The notes beneath the pieces were generated by a model that saw nothing but the letters and a program-made list of their open reading frames with translations, had not been told where the DNA came from and did no database searches. Of a stretch of DNA of 64,000 nucleotides, positions 9,070-17,626 are shown one piece after another. A program made the translations under genes and the position numbers. Location of the stretch: the NCBI GenBank assembly GCA_038040445.1, contig JBBPIG010000019.1, positions 54,037-118,036 on the forward strand. Direction: 5' to 3'. The stretch's first letter is position 1, and every line of letters starts with the position of its first letter. This DNA comes from Acidobacteriota bacterium (lineage in GTDB: Bacteria > Acidobacteriota > Blastocatellia > UBA7656).

Positions 9070-9828
9070 CTAGACCTGCCGCGAGCTCGCGGGTGGCGGC
9101 TTTCGAGCGAGACACACAATCGATACTCCGAACGGAAAATTCATCCATCGCAGAAGGAAGCGCTCGAACCCCAGGATCGCAATAAGAAGCGAGTTGAGCC
9201 ATCCAGGGAGGACGACGTGTGAGGTCTTTGCGTGAATCGATTTCTTCGACACGCTCTGCGCAAATCGCATAAACAAGATCGGGAAAAAAAGAAAGGTTAT
9301 GTAGTAGGTGATTCGCTCCACCGAGAAGCCCGCGTTCGTGAGTTTGTTGCGCAGCTCTGAAGCGGCGTAACGGCGGCGATGATGCAGCGCTTCGTCATGC
9401 TCGCTCCAGAGAAAGCCATAAGCGGGGACCGTGATTACCAGCACGCCGCCTTCTTTCATGACCCGCAACAGCTCATCGAGCGCTCGAAGATCGTCGTCTA
9501 CGTGCTCCAACATGTCCAGGGCAGTGACCAGATCGAAAGTCGAAGCCACAAACGGCAGCGATTCAACGTGAGACCGGACCAGCCCGTCGATCCCACGGCT
9601 TTTGCTGAAACCGAGCGCCTCTTCTGAAGCATCGCTGCTGAACGTGTCGCCGTACTTCGCCAGCACTGAAAAATTCATGCCGGTTCCACATCCGACGTCG
9701 AGGATAGTGCTCTGCTTGAACTCGCGTGAGAGCTCCTCGACGAGCGATTCAAGCAAGCGCCTCCGGGCGACGAACCACCAGTAGAAGCTCTCGATCTTAT
9801 GCATCTCAGCGTATTCGGCGATGTTCAT
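9070..9828 (-). CDS. Class I SAM-dependent methyltransferase
   Basis: A 252-residue methyltransferase with motif I ILDVGCGTGMNFSVL near residues 42-56, post-I SDASEEALGFS, motif II LVTALDMLEHVDDD, and motif III GGVLVITVPAYGFLWS. It opens with MHKIESFYWWFVARRRLLE, common in methyltransferases of polysaccharide clusters. The segment HHRRRYAASELRNKL is shared with the plus-strand methyltransferase at 59795. The C-terminus has a hydrophobic stretch (YYITFLFFPILFM), so membrane contact is possible. It converges on the GT2 gene. The substrate is unknown. Confidence 0.85.
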   Translation of the reverse strand: MNIAEYAEMHKIESFYWWFVARRRLLESLVEELSREFKQSTILDVGCGTGMNFSVLAKYGDTFSSDASEEALGFSKSRGIDGLVRSHVESLPFVASTFDLVTALDMLEHVDDDLRALDELLRVMKEGGVLVITVPAYGFLWSEHDEALHHRRRYAASELRNKLTNAGFSVERITYYITFLFFPILFMRFAQSVSKKSIHAKTSHVVLPGWLNSLLIAILGFERFLLRWMNFPFGVSIVCLARKPPPASSRQV

Positions 9829-10097
9829 CTATCGATTATTCTCCGATGCTCCCGTAAGAGTTCTGTTACAAGCCCTCGCCGGCTACCGGACAGGGCTCGA
9901 TTCGAAACTACTGCGATCGTGGTTGTGCTGAGGGTCCAGTGGGATGAACGCTTCGCGCGGTGAGCCGGAATCTTTAGGCATCGCTGGAACCTTATTGGGA
10001 GGTGGCGAGTTCGTCAAGCCTGGCGCCCCGGCACTCAAAGGTGTTGGCTGGACGAGCCAAACTATTTCGCCGGCGTTCTTTCTGAGGTAGGCGTTGG
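9829..10097. other. Intergenic region without a convincing gene
   Basis: A minus-strand open frame crosses this stretch and runs into the next plus-strand gene, but it has no family features. The clearest signal is a sigma70-like promoter at its right end (10098-10126). Confidence 0.4.
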
Positions 10098-10126
10098 TTG
10101 ACAGTGAATACTGCGCACGATAACAT
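10098..10126 (+). promoter_or_regulatory. Sigma70-type promoter for the GT-C/TPR gene
   Basis: A perfect -35 TTGACA at 10098-10103, a 17-base spacer and a -10 TAACAT at 10121-10126 (4 of 6 matches). Transcription would start near 10133, about 60 bases before the ATG at 10196. This supports that ATG as well as the plus-strand reading. Confidence 0.55.
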
Positions 10127-10195
10127 TTTCTGCACTTTAGATCATTGCTAGTCAAATTCACCCGATCACAATGCAAGGAATCTCGAGCTTCCTCA

Positions 10196-12175
10196 ATGAG
10201 CAAGAAGAATCGCACTCGCCCTAAGAAAGCCGAACGGCAGCAGTCCAAATCAGCGACGACGTTGACCCGCAATTGGATTATCGGGTTGATCCTGGGAGTA
10301 ACCTTCTTAGCCTTTTCCAATTCGATATTGAATGGCTTCGCCTACGACGACACCACTCAGATATTGAACAACCCCTTCATTCGCGACCTCGGAAACGTTC
10401 CGAAAGCCCTGGTCACCGAAGCCTGGTATTGGCGATCGCAGCAAGACCAGGATCCAAACCAGCAAGACAAACCGTCGACCCCATACTATCGCCCGGTTGT
10501 AATGGTCTACCTGATGATTCTGTGGAAGCTCTTCGGGACCTCAGCCCCAGGATGGCATTTGTTTAGCATAATGCTGCATACACTGGCCGCGTACTTCGTG
10601 TTTTTGTTGTTCGAAAAAGTCACCAGGGACTTGCGGCTTTCAGCGATCGCCTCGTTGCTGTTTGCGGTGCACCCGTTTCGCAGTGAATCTGTAGCCTGGG
10701 TGAGCGGAGTGACTGACCCGCTGCTGGCTGTCTTTGTCTTGCCGTCCTTGTATCTCTACATGCGTTACCGCGAGGAGCGGAACACGAAGCTTCTTGCGGG
10801 TTCGCTTGGGCTCTTTCTTCTTGCAGCATTCACCAAGGAGCCCGCGGTCGCGCTGCCGATCTTCATCGGCGCCTATGAGCTGTTCATAATCAATCAGGAC
10901 CAGAGCGTGCGCGCCAGGATCAAACCTGCCGCCAAATACACGGTGTGTTTTCTCGTTGTCTCGGCGGCTTACTTCGGGGCGAGATACTACGCGCTGGGGT
11001 TTGCGCTCAATAACAGCGGTTTCAAGTCATATCCCGTTTACCAGATCCTGCTGACGATCCCGTTGGTCATTTGGAAATACATCGGGCTTCTGATCTGGCC
11101 CGTTGATCTGACGCTCTTCCACGCGACCTATATGGTCAACAGCCCGCTCGAGCTTAAGTTTATCTTGCCTTTCGTGGGGCTGATCGGTCTGGCATTTGGG
11201 CTATGGCAATTGCGAAGGTCAACGGTCGCGCGATTCGGCATTCTGTGGTTCGGCATCAATCTGCTCCCGGTGCTGAACCTGAGCGCGTTTGTCGAAGACT
11301 TTTTGGTGCAGGAGCGCTACGTTTACCTTCCGTCAATCGGATTTTCGCTGCTCGTGGCTATGGCGCTGACAAAGATCCCCATCGAGAAATGGCTTCCGCT
11401 CGGAAATCGCCGGACGGCGCAAACCGCTGGGGCGGCTCTATTGATTGCCTTGCTTGGTGGAAAAAGCCTGGCCCAAAACACGGCTTGGAAGGATGATCTG
11501 ACGATCTGGTTTAGTGGAGTCGAGACAGCTCCGGAGCAGGAGATGCCGCACTACATTCTTGCCCACAAGCTCATCGCCCGGGGCGATTACGCAAAGGCCA
11601 GAGAGGAACTCGAAGCTTATATGAAGCTGAATCCCGAAAACCTGATCGTCATAGGCAACCTCGCGGCAGTCTACGTGCTGTTGTGCCAGCAACAGGCGTC
11701 GGCAAGCCCGACCGCTGTTGACCGCGCTCCCCTCGACCGAGCGCTGGCGCTTTGTGAGAAGGGCTTGCTTATCAATAAGGACTTTCCGCCGTTGTGGGAC
11801 ACGCTCGGCAGCATACATACCTTCGACACCGGGCTGAAGAACTACGACCGAGCCATCGCGTGCTTTCAGCGTGGGCTGAGCTACAACGCAAACAACGCTA
11901 TGATTAACTTTCACCTCGGCGCGACGCTCGTCAAGAAAGGCAACGACAACGAGGGTATGAGGTTTCTGAAAACTGCGCTCGAGCTGGAGCCCAACATCAT
12001 CGACGCCCATAAGTTCCTGGCACACATCTACGAAGCCAGGGGACAGATCAAAGAAGCGATTGATGAGCTAAGCATCTATTTGCAGCGTCAGCCGAACGCG
12101 CCCGACGCCTTAAAGGTGAGTAAGGATGTTCAAGATATGCGCGCGCGGTTGCAAACCCAATCGCCGCAAAGCTGA
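10196..12175 (+). CDS. GT-C membrane glycosyltransferase-like protein with TPR repeats (TMTC-like)
   Basis: A 659-residue protein. A basic N-tail (MSKKNRTRPKKAERQQ) is followed by about 10 membrane helices to roughly residue 430. The first loop carries NGFAYDDTTQILNNPFI, the acidic first-loop signature of protein O-mannosyltransferase-like TMTC proteins. VHPFRSESVAWVSGVTDPL is another family block. The C-terminal 220 residues form TPR units (AKAREELEAYMKLNPEN, AIACFQRGLSYNANN, FLKTALELEPNI). It probably glycosylates exported proteins or lipids, but the substrate is not deducible. ATG 10196 is preferred over TTG 10145 on initiation codon and promoter spacing. Confidence 0.75.
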   Translation: MSKKNRTRPKKAERQQSKSATTLTRNWIIGLILGVTFLAFSNSILNGFAYDDTTQILNNPFIRDLGNVPKALVTEAWYWRSQQDQDPNQQDKPSTPYYRPVVMVYLMILWKLFGTSAPGWHLFSIMLHTLAAYFVFLLFEKVTRDLRLSAIASLLFAVHPFRSESVAWVSGVTDPLLAVFVLPSLYLYMRYREERNTKLLAGSLGLFLLAAFTKEPAVALPIFIGAYELFIINQDQSVRARIKPAAKYTVCFLVVSAAYFGARYYALGFALNNSGFKSYPVYQILLTIPLVIWKYIGLLIWPVDLTLFHATYMVNSPLELKFILPFVGLIGLAFGLWQLRRSTVARFGILWFGINLLPVLNLSAFVEDFLVQERYVYLPSIGFSLLVAMALTKIPIEKWLPLGNRRTAQTAGAALLIALLGGKSLAQNTAWKDDLTIWFSGVETAPEQEMPHYILAHKLIARGDYAKAREELEAYMKLNPENLIVIGNLAAVYVLLCQQQASASPTAVDRAPLDRALALCEKGLLINKDFPPLWDTLGSIHTFDTGLKNYDRAIACFQRGLSYNANNAMINFHLGATLVKKGNDNEGMRFLKTALELEPNIIDAHKFLAHIYEARGQIKEAIDELSIYLQRQPNAPDALKVSKDVQDMRARLQTQSPQS

Positions 12176-12183
12176 ACGGGTTA

Positions 12184-12386
12184 AGAGTTTCGGGCTCAGG
12201 GTTCAGGGTTCAGGGTTTCTGGTTTCTGGTCTTGGTCCGATTAGATTTCAGGGCTCTGTACTACCAATAGCCCAATCGCGAAACTGAAGCCGAACCTGAA
12301 CCGAGAAATGAGAAACCAGAAACTCTGAACCCTGAACTCTGAACCCTGAACCCTGAACCCTGAACTCTGAACCCTGAACTCTGAAC
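12184..12386. repeat. Inverted array of CCCTGAA words
   Basis: The left arm (12184-12235) has TTCAGGG runs plus TTTCTGGT words. The right arm (about 12290-12386) is a long CCCTGAA/CTCTGAA run plus AAACCAGAAA. It fills the whole gap between two convergent genes, so transcripts from both sides would end in or near it. The same word recurs at 57678-57754. There are no unique spacers, so it is not a CRISPR array. Confidence 0.85.
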
Positions 12387-12388
12387 CT

Positions 12389-13927
12389 TTACTTTTTGAC
12401 CGCATCCTTGAGAGCGGCCTCTATGGCTTGTTTCAAGGCTTCGCGGGTTTTCTCCCGTGCAAGCTTCCCGTTGATGAACACAGTAGGTGTCGAATCCACT
12501 CCGATCTTGTCCCCGTCGGCCATATCGCGCTTCACCCGGTCGGAGAACTTCCCCGAATCCAGCGCGGCATCAAACTTTTTTCGATCGAGCCCTGACTGGC
12601 TGGCGTACTCCTTGAGCTTCTCGACTTCGAGGGCCCTCTGATTCGTAAACAGGATTGTCACGTACTCCCAGTACTTGCCCTGTTCTCTCGCAGCCTCAGC
12701 GGCCTCGGCAGCTTTGAAGGCATGTTTGTGCATATCAAGAGGGAAGTGGCGCGCCACAAGTTTTACCTTGTCGCCGTACTCCTTCGCCACTTCTTCCAAC
12801 ACTGCTTGTGTTGCCGCGCAACTTGGGCATTCGTAATCCGTGAACTCTACTATCGTGACCGCGGCATTGACTCCTCCCCTCCACGGCCGATCCTCGATCG
12901 CAATGTCGAACACCGGAGACTCGGGCAGCTTCAGATATACTTGTAGCGTAGCTCCCTTTCTTAGCAGTTCAGCATAAGCGTCCGCCGCCCTGGCCTGCTC
13001 GCGGTTCTGCAAGTACTCCATGATCTGCGGCCGCAATTTGTCGAAGCCGCCTTCCAACCTGCTCTTATTCTCTTCGTAGAATTTGAGAGCGACCTCCTCA
13101 GTCACCGGCTTGAGCCTGGGCAGCACATCGGCCTCGAACAAAGCCTCGCTGGTAATATTTCTTTTCTTGGCTTCCTCGGCTAGAAGCAGGTCGTTGATCT
13201 TCACGTCAAGCGCGGTCTTGCGCAGGTAGTAGACTTGTTCCTGAACGCTGAATATCAGCGGTTTCAACGCGTCCTCCACATCACCCGATGTGATACGTTT
13301 GCCGTTGACGGTCGCAAATACACGCGCGCGGCCGGCATCGGTTTCCGGCGGGGTAACGCTAACGGCGAGCACCTTCACCTGCGTCCCGGCGCGCAAACGG
13401 TCCGCAAGCTTTTTCGCTTCGGCCTGCTGCCGCTGGGTTCGAAGGTAGCTTATGACCTGGTCTTTGATTTCGTTGAACTCACCTTGAATCCGGCTCCTGT
13501 TCTGCTCGTAGAAGGCTCGCGCTTCAGCGTCTGTCGGCTCCTTGATCTTTTGAGAGACTTCGCGCTCGAGCAGGGCGTCAGGCGTAATACCAAGTCGCTT
13601 CGCTTCTCCCTCCAGCAGGCGGCTATTGATCTCCAGATCAAGCTGCCGCCTTCGCGCTTCGATCACCTGATTCTGTAGCTCCTGAATTCGGTCCTTGAGT
13701 CGCTCATCCACATCCTTGGCCGCGACTTTCACTCCGTTGACTACGGCGAGCACGTCCGGCGGGGCCTTCACTTCACACCCGCAATCCTCTTTCTTCTCAG
13801 CAGGCTTGGACTGCGTGGCGGGAACTGATTGGCTAGCGGCCTGCCGGGCGTCTGGGAACGCCGCGCTCGGTCGCACAACCACAACGAGCATCGCTCCAAC
13901 GGCCAGTAATAGTGAGACGCTTCTCAT
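12389..13927 (-). CDS. Exported foldase-DsbA fusion (two SurA-type N domains plus thioredoxin domain)
   Basis: A 512-residue protein with a signal peptide (residues 1-23). A short linker carries EDCGCE (Cys49, Cys51). Two SurA/PpiC-type chaperone repeats follow at about 57-190 and 203-335; each starts with a VNGxxI/V segment and ends with FYEEN/FYEQN-x-SR. A DsbA-like thioredoxin domain follows from about 353, with the active site CPSC at 367-370 and the cis-Pro loop DSTPTVFING near 481. The domain order suggests a periplasmic chaperone with thiol oxidase or isomerase activity. A GGAGG ribosome site precedes the ATG. A paralogue lies at 16014. Its client is probably a secreted cluster protein (inference). 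Confidence 0.88.
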   Translation of the reverse strand: MRSVSLLLAVGAMLVVVVRPSAAFPDARQAASQSVPATQSKPAEKKEDCGCEVKAPPDVLAVVNGVKVAAKDVDERLKDRIQELQNQVIEARRRQLDLEINSRLLEGEAKRLGITPDALLEREVSQKIKEPTDAEARAFYEQNRSRIQGEFNEIKDQVISYLRTQRQQAEAKKLADRLRAGTQVKVLAVSVTPPETDAGRARVFATVNGKRITSGDVEDALKPLIFSVQEQVYYLRKTALDVKINDLLLAEEAKKRNITSEALFEADVLPRLKPVTEEVALKFYEENKSRLEGGFDKLRPQIMEYLQNREQARAADAYAELLRKGATLQVYLKLPESPVFDIAIEDRPWRGGVNAAVTIVEFTDYECPSCAATQAVLEEVAKEYGDKVKLVARHFPLDMHKHAFKAAEAAEAAREQGKYWEYVTILFTNQRALEVEKLKEYASQSGLDRKKFDAALDSGKFSDRVKRDMADGDKIGVDSTPTVFINGKLAREKTREALKQAIEAALKDAVKK

Positions 13928-14385
13928 CGAGCCTCCAAATAAACGGGTGACGATAGCTTTGAACTCGCGGCGGCTGAAGAACAGCTACGAACCCAACCGA
14001 ACCGTAGCCCATTGACTCATAACCCCTGGTTCACTGTCATGCTGATCTTAGAGTTTTGCAGTTGTGCCAGCTACCTGGCAAGCGCCCAGAGCCCGCCCAG
14101 AGCCTGGATGTTACTCCCGGATTGGCAGCCCCCGCGCGCAGCCGTCAAAACGGACGCCGGTGACTCTCATCTGAGTGTAGTTGACCACGAGTAACTCATC
14201 GTTCGAGACTAGCGTTGTCAAGAACACATCGACAATTCAGTTCTTAGTGCAGATCTAGAGGCGACAGGTTTGTAGGGTTTGCTGAGATCTTACCCGCCCT
14301 CGCCGAGATATAGAGCTCGAGCGATGCAGTCTTTAGAGCTCTGTGAAGTGGGAGGCTCGAAGAGGCCAGGAGCGTTTCTCAAATT
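13928..14385. other. Intergenic region, nothing recognised
   Basis: 458 bases between divergent genes. Short open frames are present on both strands but none has a ribosome site, a plausible composition or a recognisable motif. It presumably holds the promoters of the minus-strand foldase gene and the plus-strand small gene. Confidence 0.4.
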
Positions 14386-14844
14386 GTGCTTGCATCGCCT
14401 TTTGCGAGTGCGTATCCTGAGTGCCGCGAGACTCGTGATGAGATAGAACTCACGGGATGGCGCGCGCCTCGATCCGTGGTAGTTTTTAGACAGAAGATAC
14501 CCGAAGCTAATAACCTTGTGCGCCTCCCTGTGCCCGAGCGAGGCGATAGCTTCGCTGTCCAGTCGTCTCCGGCCAGCCAACCGGCGCGCGTGCTCAGTTT
14601 GCAAGAGTGGAAGAACAAAATGCCCAAACAATCGAATGGTGATCCTCAGGATGCAATGACTACCGGGTTAACGACAGACGAAGAGAAACGGGCCAGGCTT
14701 ATGGAACTGGCGAAGCTGACGACAAGGGAAAAGCTGCTGAGGATCATGAAACTAATCGGCGATGACCGCGTAGGTGACGATCAGTTGGTCGGGGCGCTGA
14801 TAATCCTGGAGGGTGTGGAGCTGAAAGAGAATCAAGGGAGCTAA
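14386..14844 (+). CDS. Small hypothetical protein
   Basis: Unrecognised. The C-terminal half, from the internal ATG at 14620, reads like a real acidic helical protein (TTDEEKRARLMELAKL, REKLLRIMKLIGDD, DDQLVGALIILEGVEL). The part before it, from a GTG at 14386, is less protein-like. A 74-residue product starting at 14620 is therefore the conservative reading. It is the only plus-strand gene inside an otherwise minus-strand copper/redox cluster and separates one foldase-DsbA gene from the rest. Confidence 0.4.
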   Translation: MLASPFASAYPECRETRDEIELTGWRAPRSVVVFRQKIPEANNLVRLPVPERGDSFAVQSSPASQPARVLSLQEWKNKMPKQSNGDPQDAMTTGLTTDEEKRARLMELAKLTTREKLLRIMKLIGDDRVGDDQLVGALIILEGVELKENQGS

Positions 14845-15063
14845 GTCCGTCTCGTCCCACCCCGGCTTCCGCTCAATCGAGCCCAGCCTCTTTGTCGATC
14901 CGGCAAGATGATGGCTTTGATTTTGGCAGATGCGACAGCCATCTTCACATGTGCATTGAGTAGATCTTCGACTGATACCGCGAGACCGCAAGCGCATCCT
15001 GATCAAAGTCGCTGTCGGGGGGGGGCCAGGACCGCCCGTACACTATAGCCCATACTTCACTTA

Positions 15064-15822
15064 CTAGAAGCGCTCGCCGCTTTTGCTCGCCGCATCGGTT
15101 ATCACCTTAACAAGGACCGACGCGGGCGCGAGCCCATAGGTCCGGGTCCAATAGCCGGCCGCCTCCTTACCCACGAGCACCATCGGCGTGTGATCGGTCT
15201 TATCTGAGACTGCCGCGCCGAGCGCTTTCAATACGAGGTCGATCTCGTGCTTGTTGCCGGTGACGAAGATCCATCCCGGCCCAGCTTTGAACTTCGCGGC
15301 AAATGCCTTCAGCCTCTCCGGCACGTCGATCACCGGATCGACGCTTATCGAGATCAATATTACGTCGCGGCCTACGCGATCACCCATTTCTTGCTGAACC
15401 CGGCGAAACGTAGCAGCCAGCGGCGGGCAGATCGTCGTGCAAGTCGTAAAGATGAAATTGATCGCGACCGTTTTGTCTTTCACTATGTCCGTGAAGAACT
15501 TCAGCTTCTTGCCATCCTGATCGTATACAGTCACGTCCGGAATCTGGAGCTTGATGTCCGAGCCGGGCTCCGCATTAGAAGTCGGCGAGCTGTTATCTTT
15601 CCGAGCTGAATCGCTATCGCTCTTAGTTAGTCTCAAATCCATCCCGCATTTCGGACACTTTCCTGGCTTGTTGGATTTCACATCAGGGTCCATCACGCAG
15701 TAGTAGCGGGCTGCCGTCTGTTTGGCTTGAGGTTTTTGTGCCAGCGCCAGGCTCGTGCCGGCGAGCCCGCCGATTACCAGCATGATGGAAAGCATGAGTG
15801 TAGCTGTGATTCCGACCTTCAT
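15064..15822 (-). CDS. SCO1/SenC family copper chaperone with N-terminal heavy-metal-binding domain
   Basis: A 252-residue exported protein. Signal segment 1-28. A small heavy-metal-binding domain at about 41-63 (YCVMDPDV, CPKCGMDL) precedes the thioredoxin-fold SCO domain. SCO copper ligands are present: the CxxxC pair Cys128 and Cys132 in CTTICPP, and His211 in DKTDHTPM. SCO proteins deliver copper to or reduce copper sites of periplasmic oxidases. The fused metal-binding domain is the kind often seen in CusB-type copper efflux proteins. It has an AGGAG ribosome site and lies downstream of the second foldase-DsbA gene in the same direction. Confidence 0.9.
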   Translation of the reverse strand: MKVGITATLMLSIMLVIGGLAGTSLALAQKPQAKQTAARYYCVMDPDVKSNKPGKCPKCGMDLRLTKSDSDSARKDNSSPTSNAEPGSDIKLQIPDVTVYDQDGKKLKFFTDIVKDKTVAINFIFTTCTTICPPLAATFRRVQQEMGDRVGRDVILISISVDPVIDVPERLKAFAAKFKAGPGWIFVTGNKHEIDLVLKALGAAVSDKTDHTPMVLVGKEAAGYWTRTYGLAPASVLVKVITDAASKSGERF

Positions 15823-16013
15823 ATTCCTGCTCCTTGTTCCTGGTCTTTTCGCCGTTGTTCGGGTTTTGTCGATGATCCGGCTTCAATCCCAAGAATCTCG
15901 CGAGGGGCTTACCCTTGGCCCCGGTTGGGCCCCTCGCACATGCTTGCGGTAGTTGTCGCAGCCGCAGGCATATCGGTTCGGACGCCGGCTCTTTTCATAC
16001 AACGTTGCCGGTT

Positions 16014-17585
16014 TCAATTCATTGCCGGTTTCGTCAAGGCCTCTTCGATGGCCGCTCTCAAGGCTGCGTAGGTTGTATCCGCAGCCCGCTTTCCGTTGAT
16101 GAAGATCGTCGGGGTCCCGCTCACACCCGCTTTCATTCCGTCTTGCATATCACGCTGCACGCGCCCGGCATACTTGCTTGCCTGCAACTCCGCGTCGAAC
16201 TTCTTGCGGTCGAGGCCAACCTTGCTTGCATACTCTTTGAGCTTCTCAACTCCCAGCTCTTTTTGATTTGCAAACAGCACTGCCACGTATTCCCAGTACT
16301 TGGCTTGCTCGCGCGCTGCTTCCGCGGCCTCCGCCGCTTTGAAGGCATTCTTGTGTTTCTCCAGCGGGTAATCCCTGACCACCAGCCGCACTTTGTCCGA
16401 ATACTCCTTGGCTAGCCTTTCAAGAACCGGTTGAGACTGTTGGCAAGTCGAGCACTCGAAGTCAGTGAACTCGACAATGGTAACCGGCGCGTTGGCGTTT
16501 CCTTTTGACGGCTGCTCATCGGTCGCTATCTGAAGGACCGGCGGCTCGGGCTCCTTGAGATTTATTTCGATCTTCGCCCCTTGCCTCAGTCGTTCCGCAA
16601 ACACAAGCTCCGCTCTTCGTTGTTCGTTCTTTTGAAGGTGATCGATTAGCTGATCCTTTAACATATCAAAGTCGCCGCCATCGATCCGGTCCTTGTTTTC
16701 CTCGTAGAACTTCGCGGCGTCCTGCTCGCTAATCTTCTTCACGTTCGGCGTCAATTCCGCTTCCACCAGCGCCTTCGCGGTTGTCTTCCGCTTCTGGGCT
16801 TCCTGCTCCAGCAATATGTCGTTGACCCTCAGCTCCAGCTCATTCTTCATGAGCGCGTACACGCGGAGTTGCACATCGTAGATCAAAGGCTTAAGCGATT
16901 CTTCCAAGTCTCCGGAGGTGATCTTCGCTCCGTTGATGGTGGCCAGCACGTTTGCGCGATCTGACTCCTTCTCCGGAGCAGTCACCTTCTCCACCAGGAC
17001 TTTTACATCCGCTTCCGCTCTGAGCTTATCGGCGTACGCTTTGGCTGCCGACTCCTGCCGCTGGGCCTTCAGGTAAGCCACTATCTGCGGTTTGAAATCT
17101 TTGAACGCCCCGGGGATCCGGGCCTTGTTCTGTTCGTAGAAGGCCCGCGCTTCCGCGTCAGTCGGCTCTTGCGCCTTGCCCACAATCTCTTGCTCGATCA
17201 GCTTGGTGGGGGTGGTGCCTTTCTTCATGGCTTCAGCTTCAAGCAACCGTGAATTGATCTGCAGGTTCAACTCGCGGCGGCGTGACTCGATAACCTTTTT
17301 TTGGAGACCATCTCTTTCATCTTTGATATGGTCCGCGATCTCTTTTGCCGTGATCTTGATGCCGTTTGCGATGCCTGCCACATCGGCTGGGATGATGTTC
17401 TTTGCCTCGCAGCCGCAGTCCTCGTTCTTAATATCGGTTGCCTTTGCGGCAGGCTGTGATGCAGTTTGCTTCCCGCTTTTTGCCGGCTCCCGCGGGCTGG
17501 GAGATGCAGGAGACCCAGACTGGGCCCTGGCCACAACCGCGCTGATTATCATTGCTATGAACAACAGAAACATTCTTGTTTTCAT
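16014..17585 (-). CDS. Exported foldase-DsbA fusion, second copy
   Basis: A 523-residue paralogue of the protein at 12389 with identical architecture: signal peptide (1-22), EDCGCE linker (Cys57, Cys59), two SurA/PpiC-like repeats at about 67-200 and 212-345, and a DsbA-like domain. The active site differs, CSTC at 378-381 instead of CPSC, which should change redox potential. The cis-Pro loop is GVSGTPTIFING. The ATG at 17585 has a strong GGAGGAG ribosome site; an upstream in-frame extension to 17645 is unlikely. It sits 41 bases after the cytochrome/binding-protein gene in the copper cluster, so it probably helps fold or oxidise cluster products. Confidence 0.9.
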   Translation of the reverse strand: MKTRMFLLFIAMIISAVVARAQSGSPASPSPREPAKSGKQTASQPAAKATDIKNEDCGCEAKNIIPADVAGIANGIKITAKEIADHIKDERDGLQKKVIESRRRELNLQINSRLLEAEAMKKGTTPTKLIEQEIVGKAQEPTDAEARAFYEQNKARIPGAFKDFKPQIVAYLKAQRQESAAKAYADKLRAEADVKVLVEKVTAPEKESDRANVLATINGAKITSGDLEESLKPLIYDVQLRVYALMKNELELRVNDILLEQEAQKRKTTAKALVEAELTPNVKKISEQDAAKFYEENKDRIDGGDFDMLKDQLIDHLQKNEQRRAELVFAERLRQGAKIEINLKEPEPPVLQIATDEQPSKGNANAPVTIVEFTDFECSTCQQSQPVLERLAKEYSDKVRLVVRDYPLEKHKNAFKAAEAAEAAREQAKYWEYVAVLFANQKELGVEKLKEYASKVGLDRKKFDAELQASKYAGRVQRDMQDGMKAGVSGTPTIFINGKRAADTTYAALRAAIEEALTKPAMN

Positions 17586-17626
17586 GATCTCCTCCTGTGA
17601 ATAGAGTTCGATTCTGCATTCCATCA

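Noticed and set aside
9883..10320. 145-codon minus-strand open frame
   Set aside because: It overlaps the start of the GT-C/TPR gene, lies antisense to a good sigma70 promoter, and has no recognisable family features.
12290..12386. Possible CRISPR array
   Set aside because: The repeated unit is about 7-14 bases with no unique spacers, and no cas genes are nearby.
14012..14194. 60-codon plus-strand open frame with a hydrophobic start
   Set aside because: No ribosome site and no family resemblance; composition turns unlike protein after the first 25 residues.
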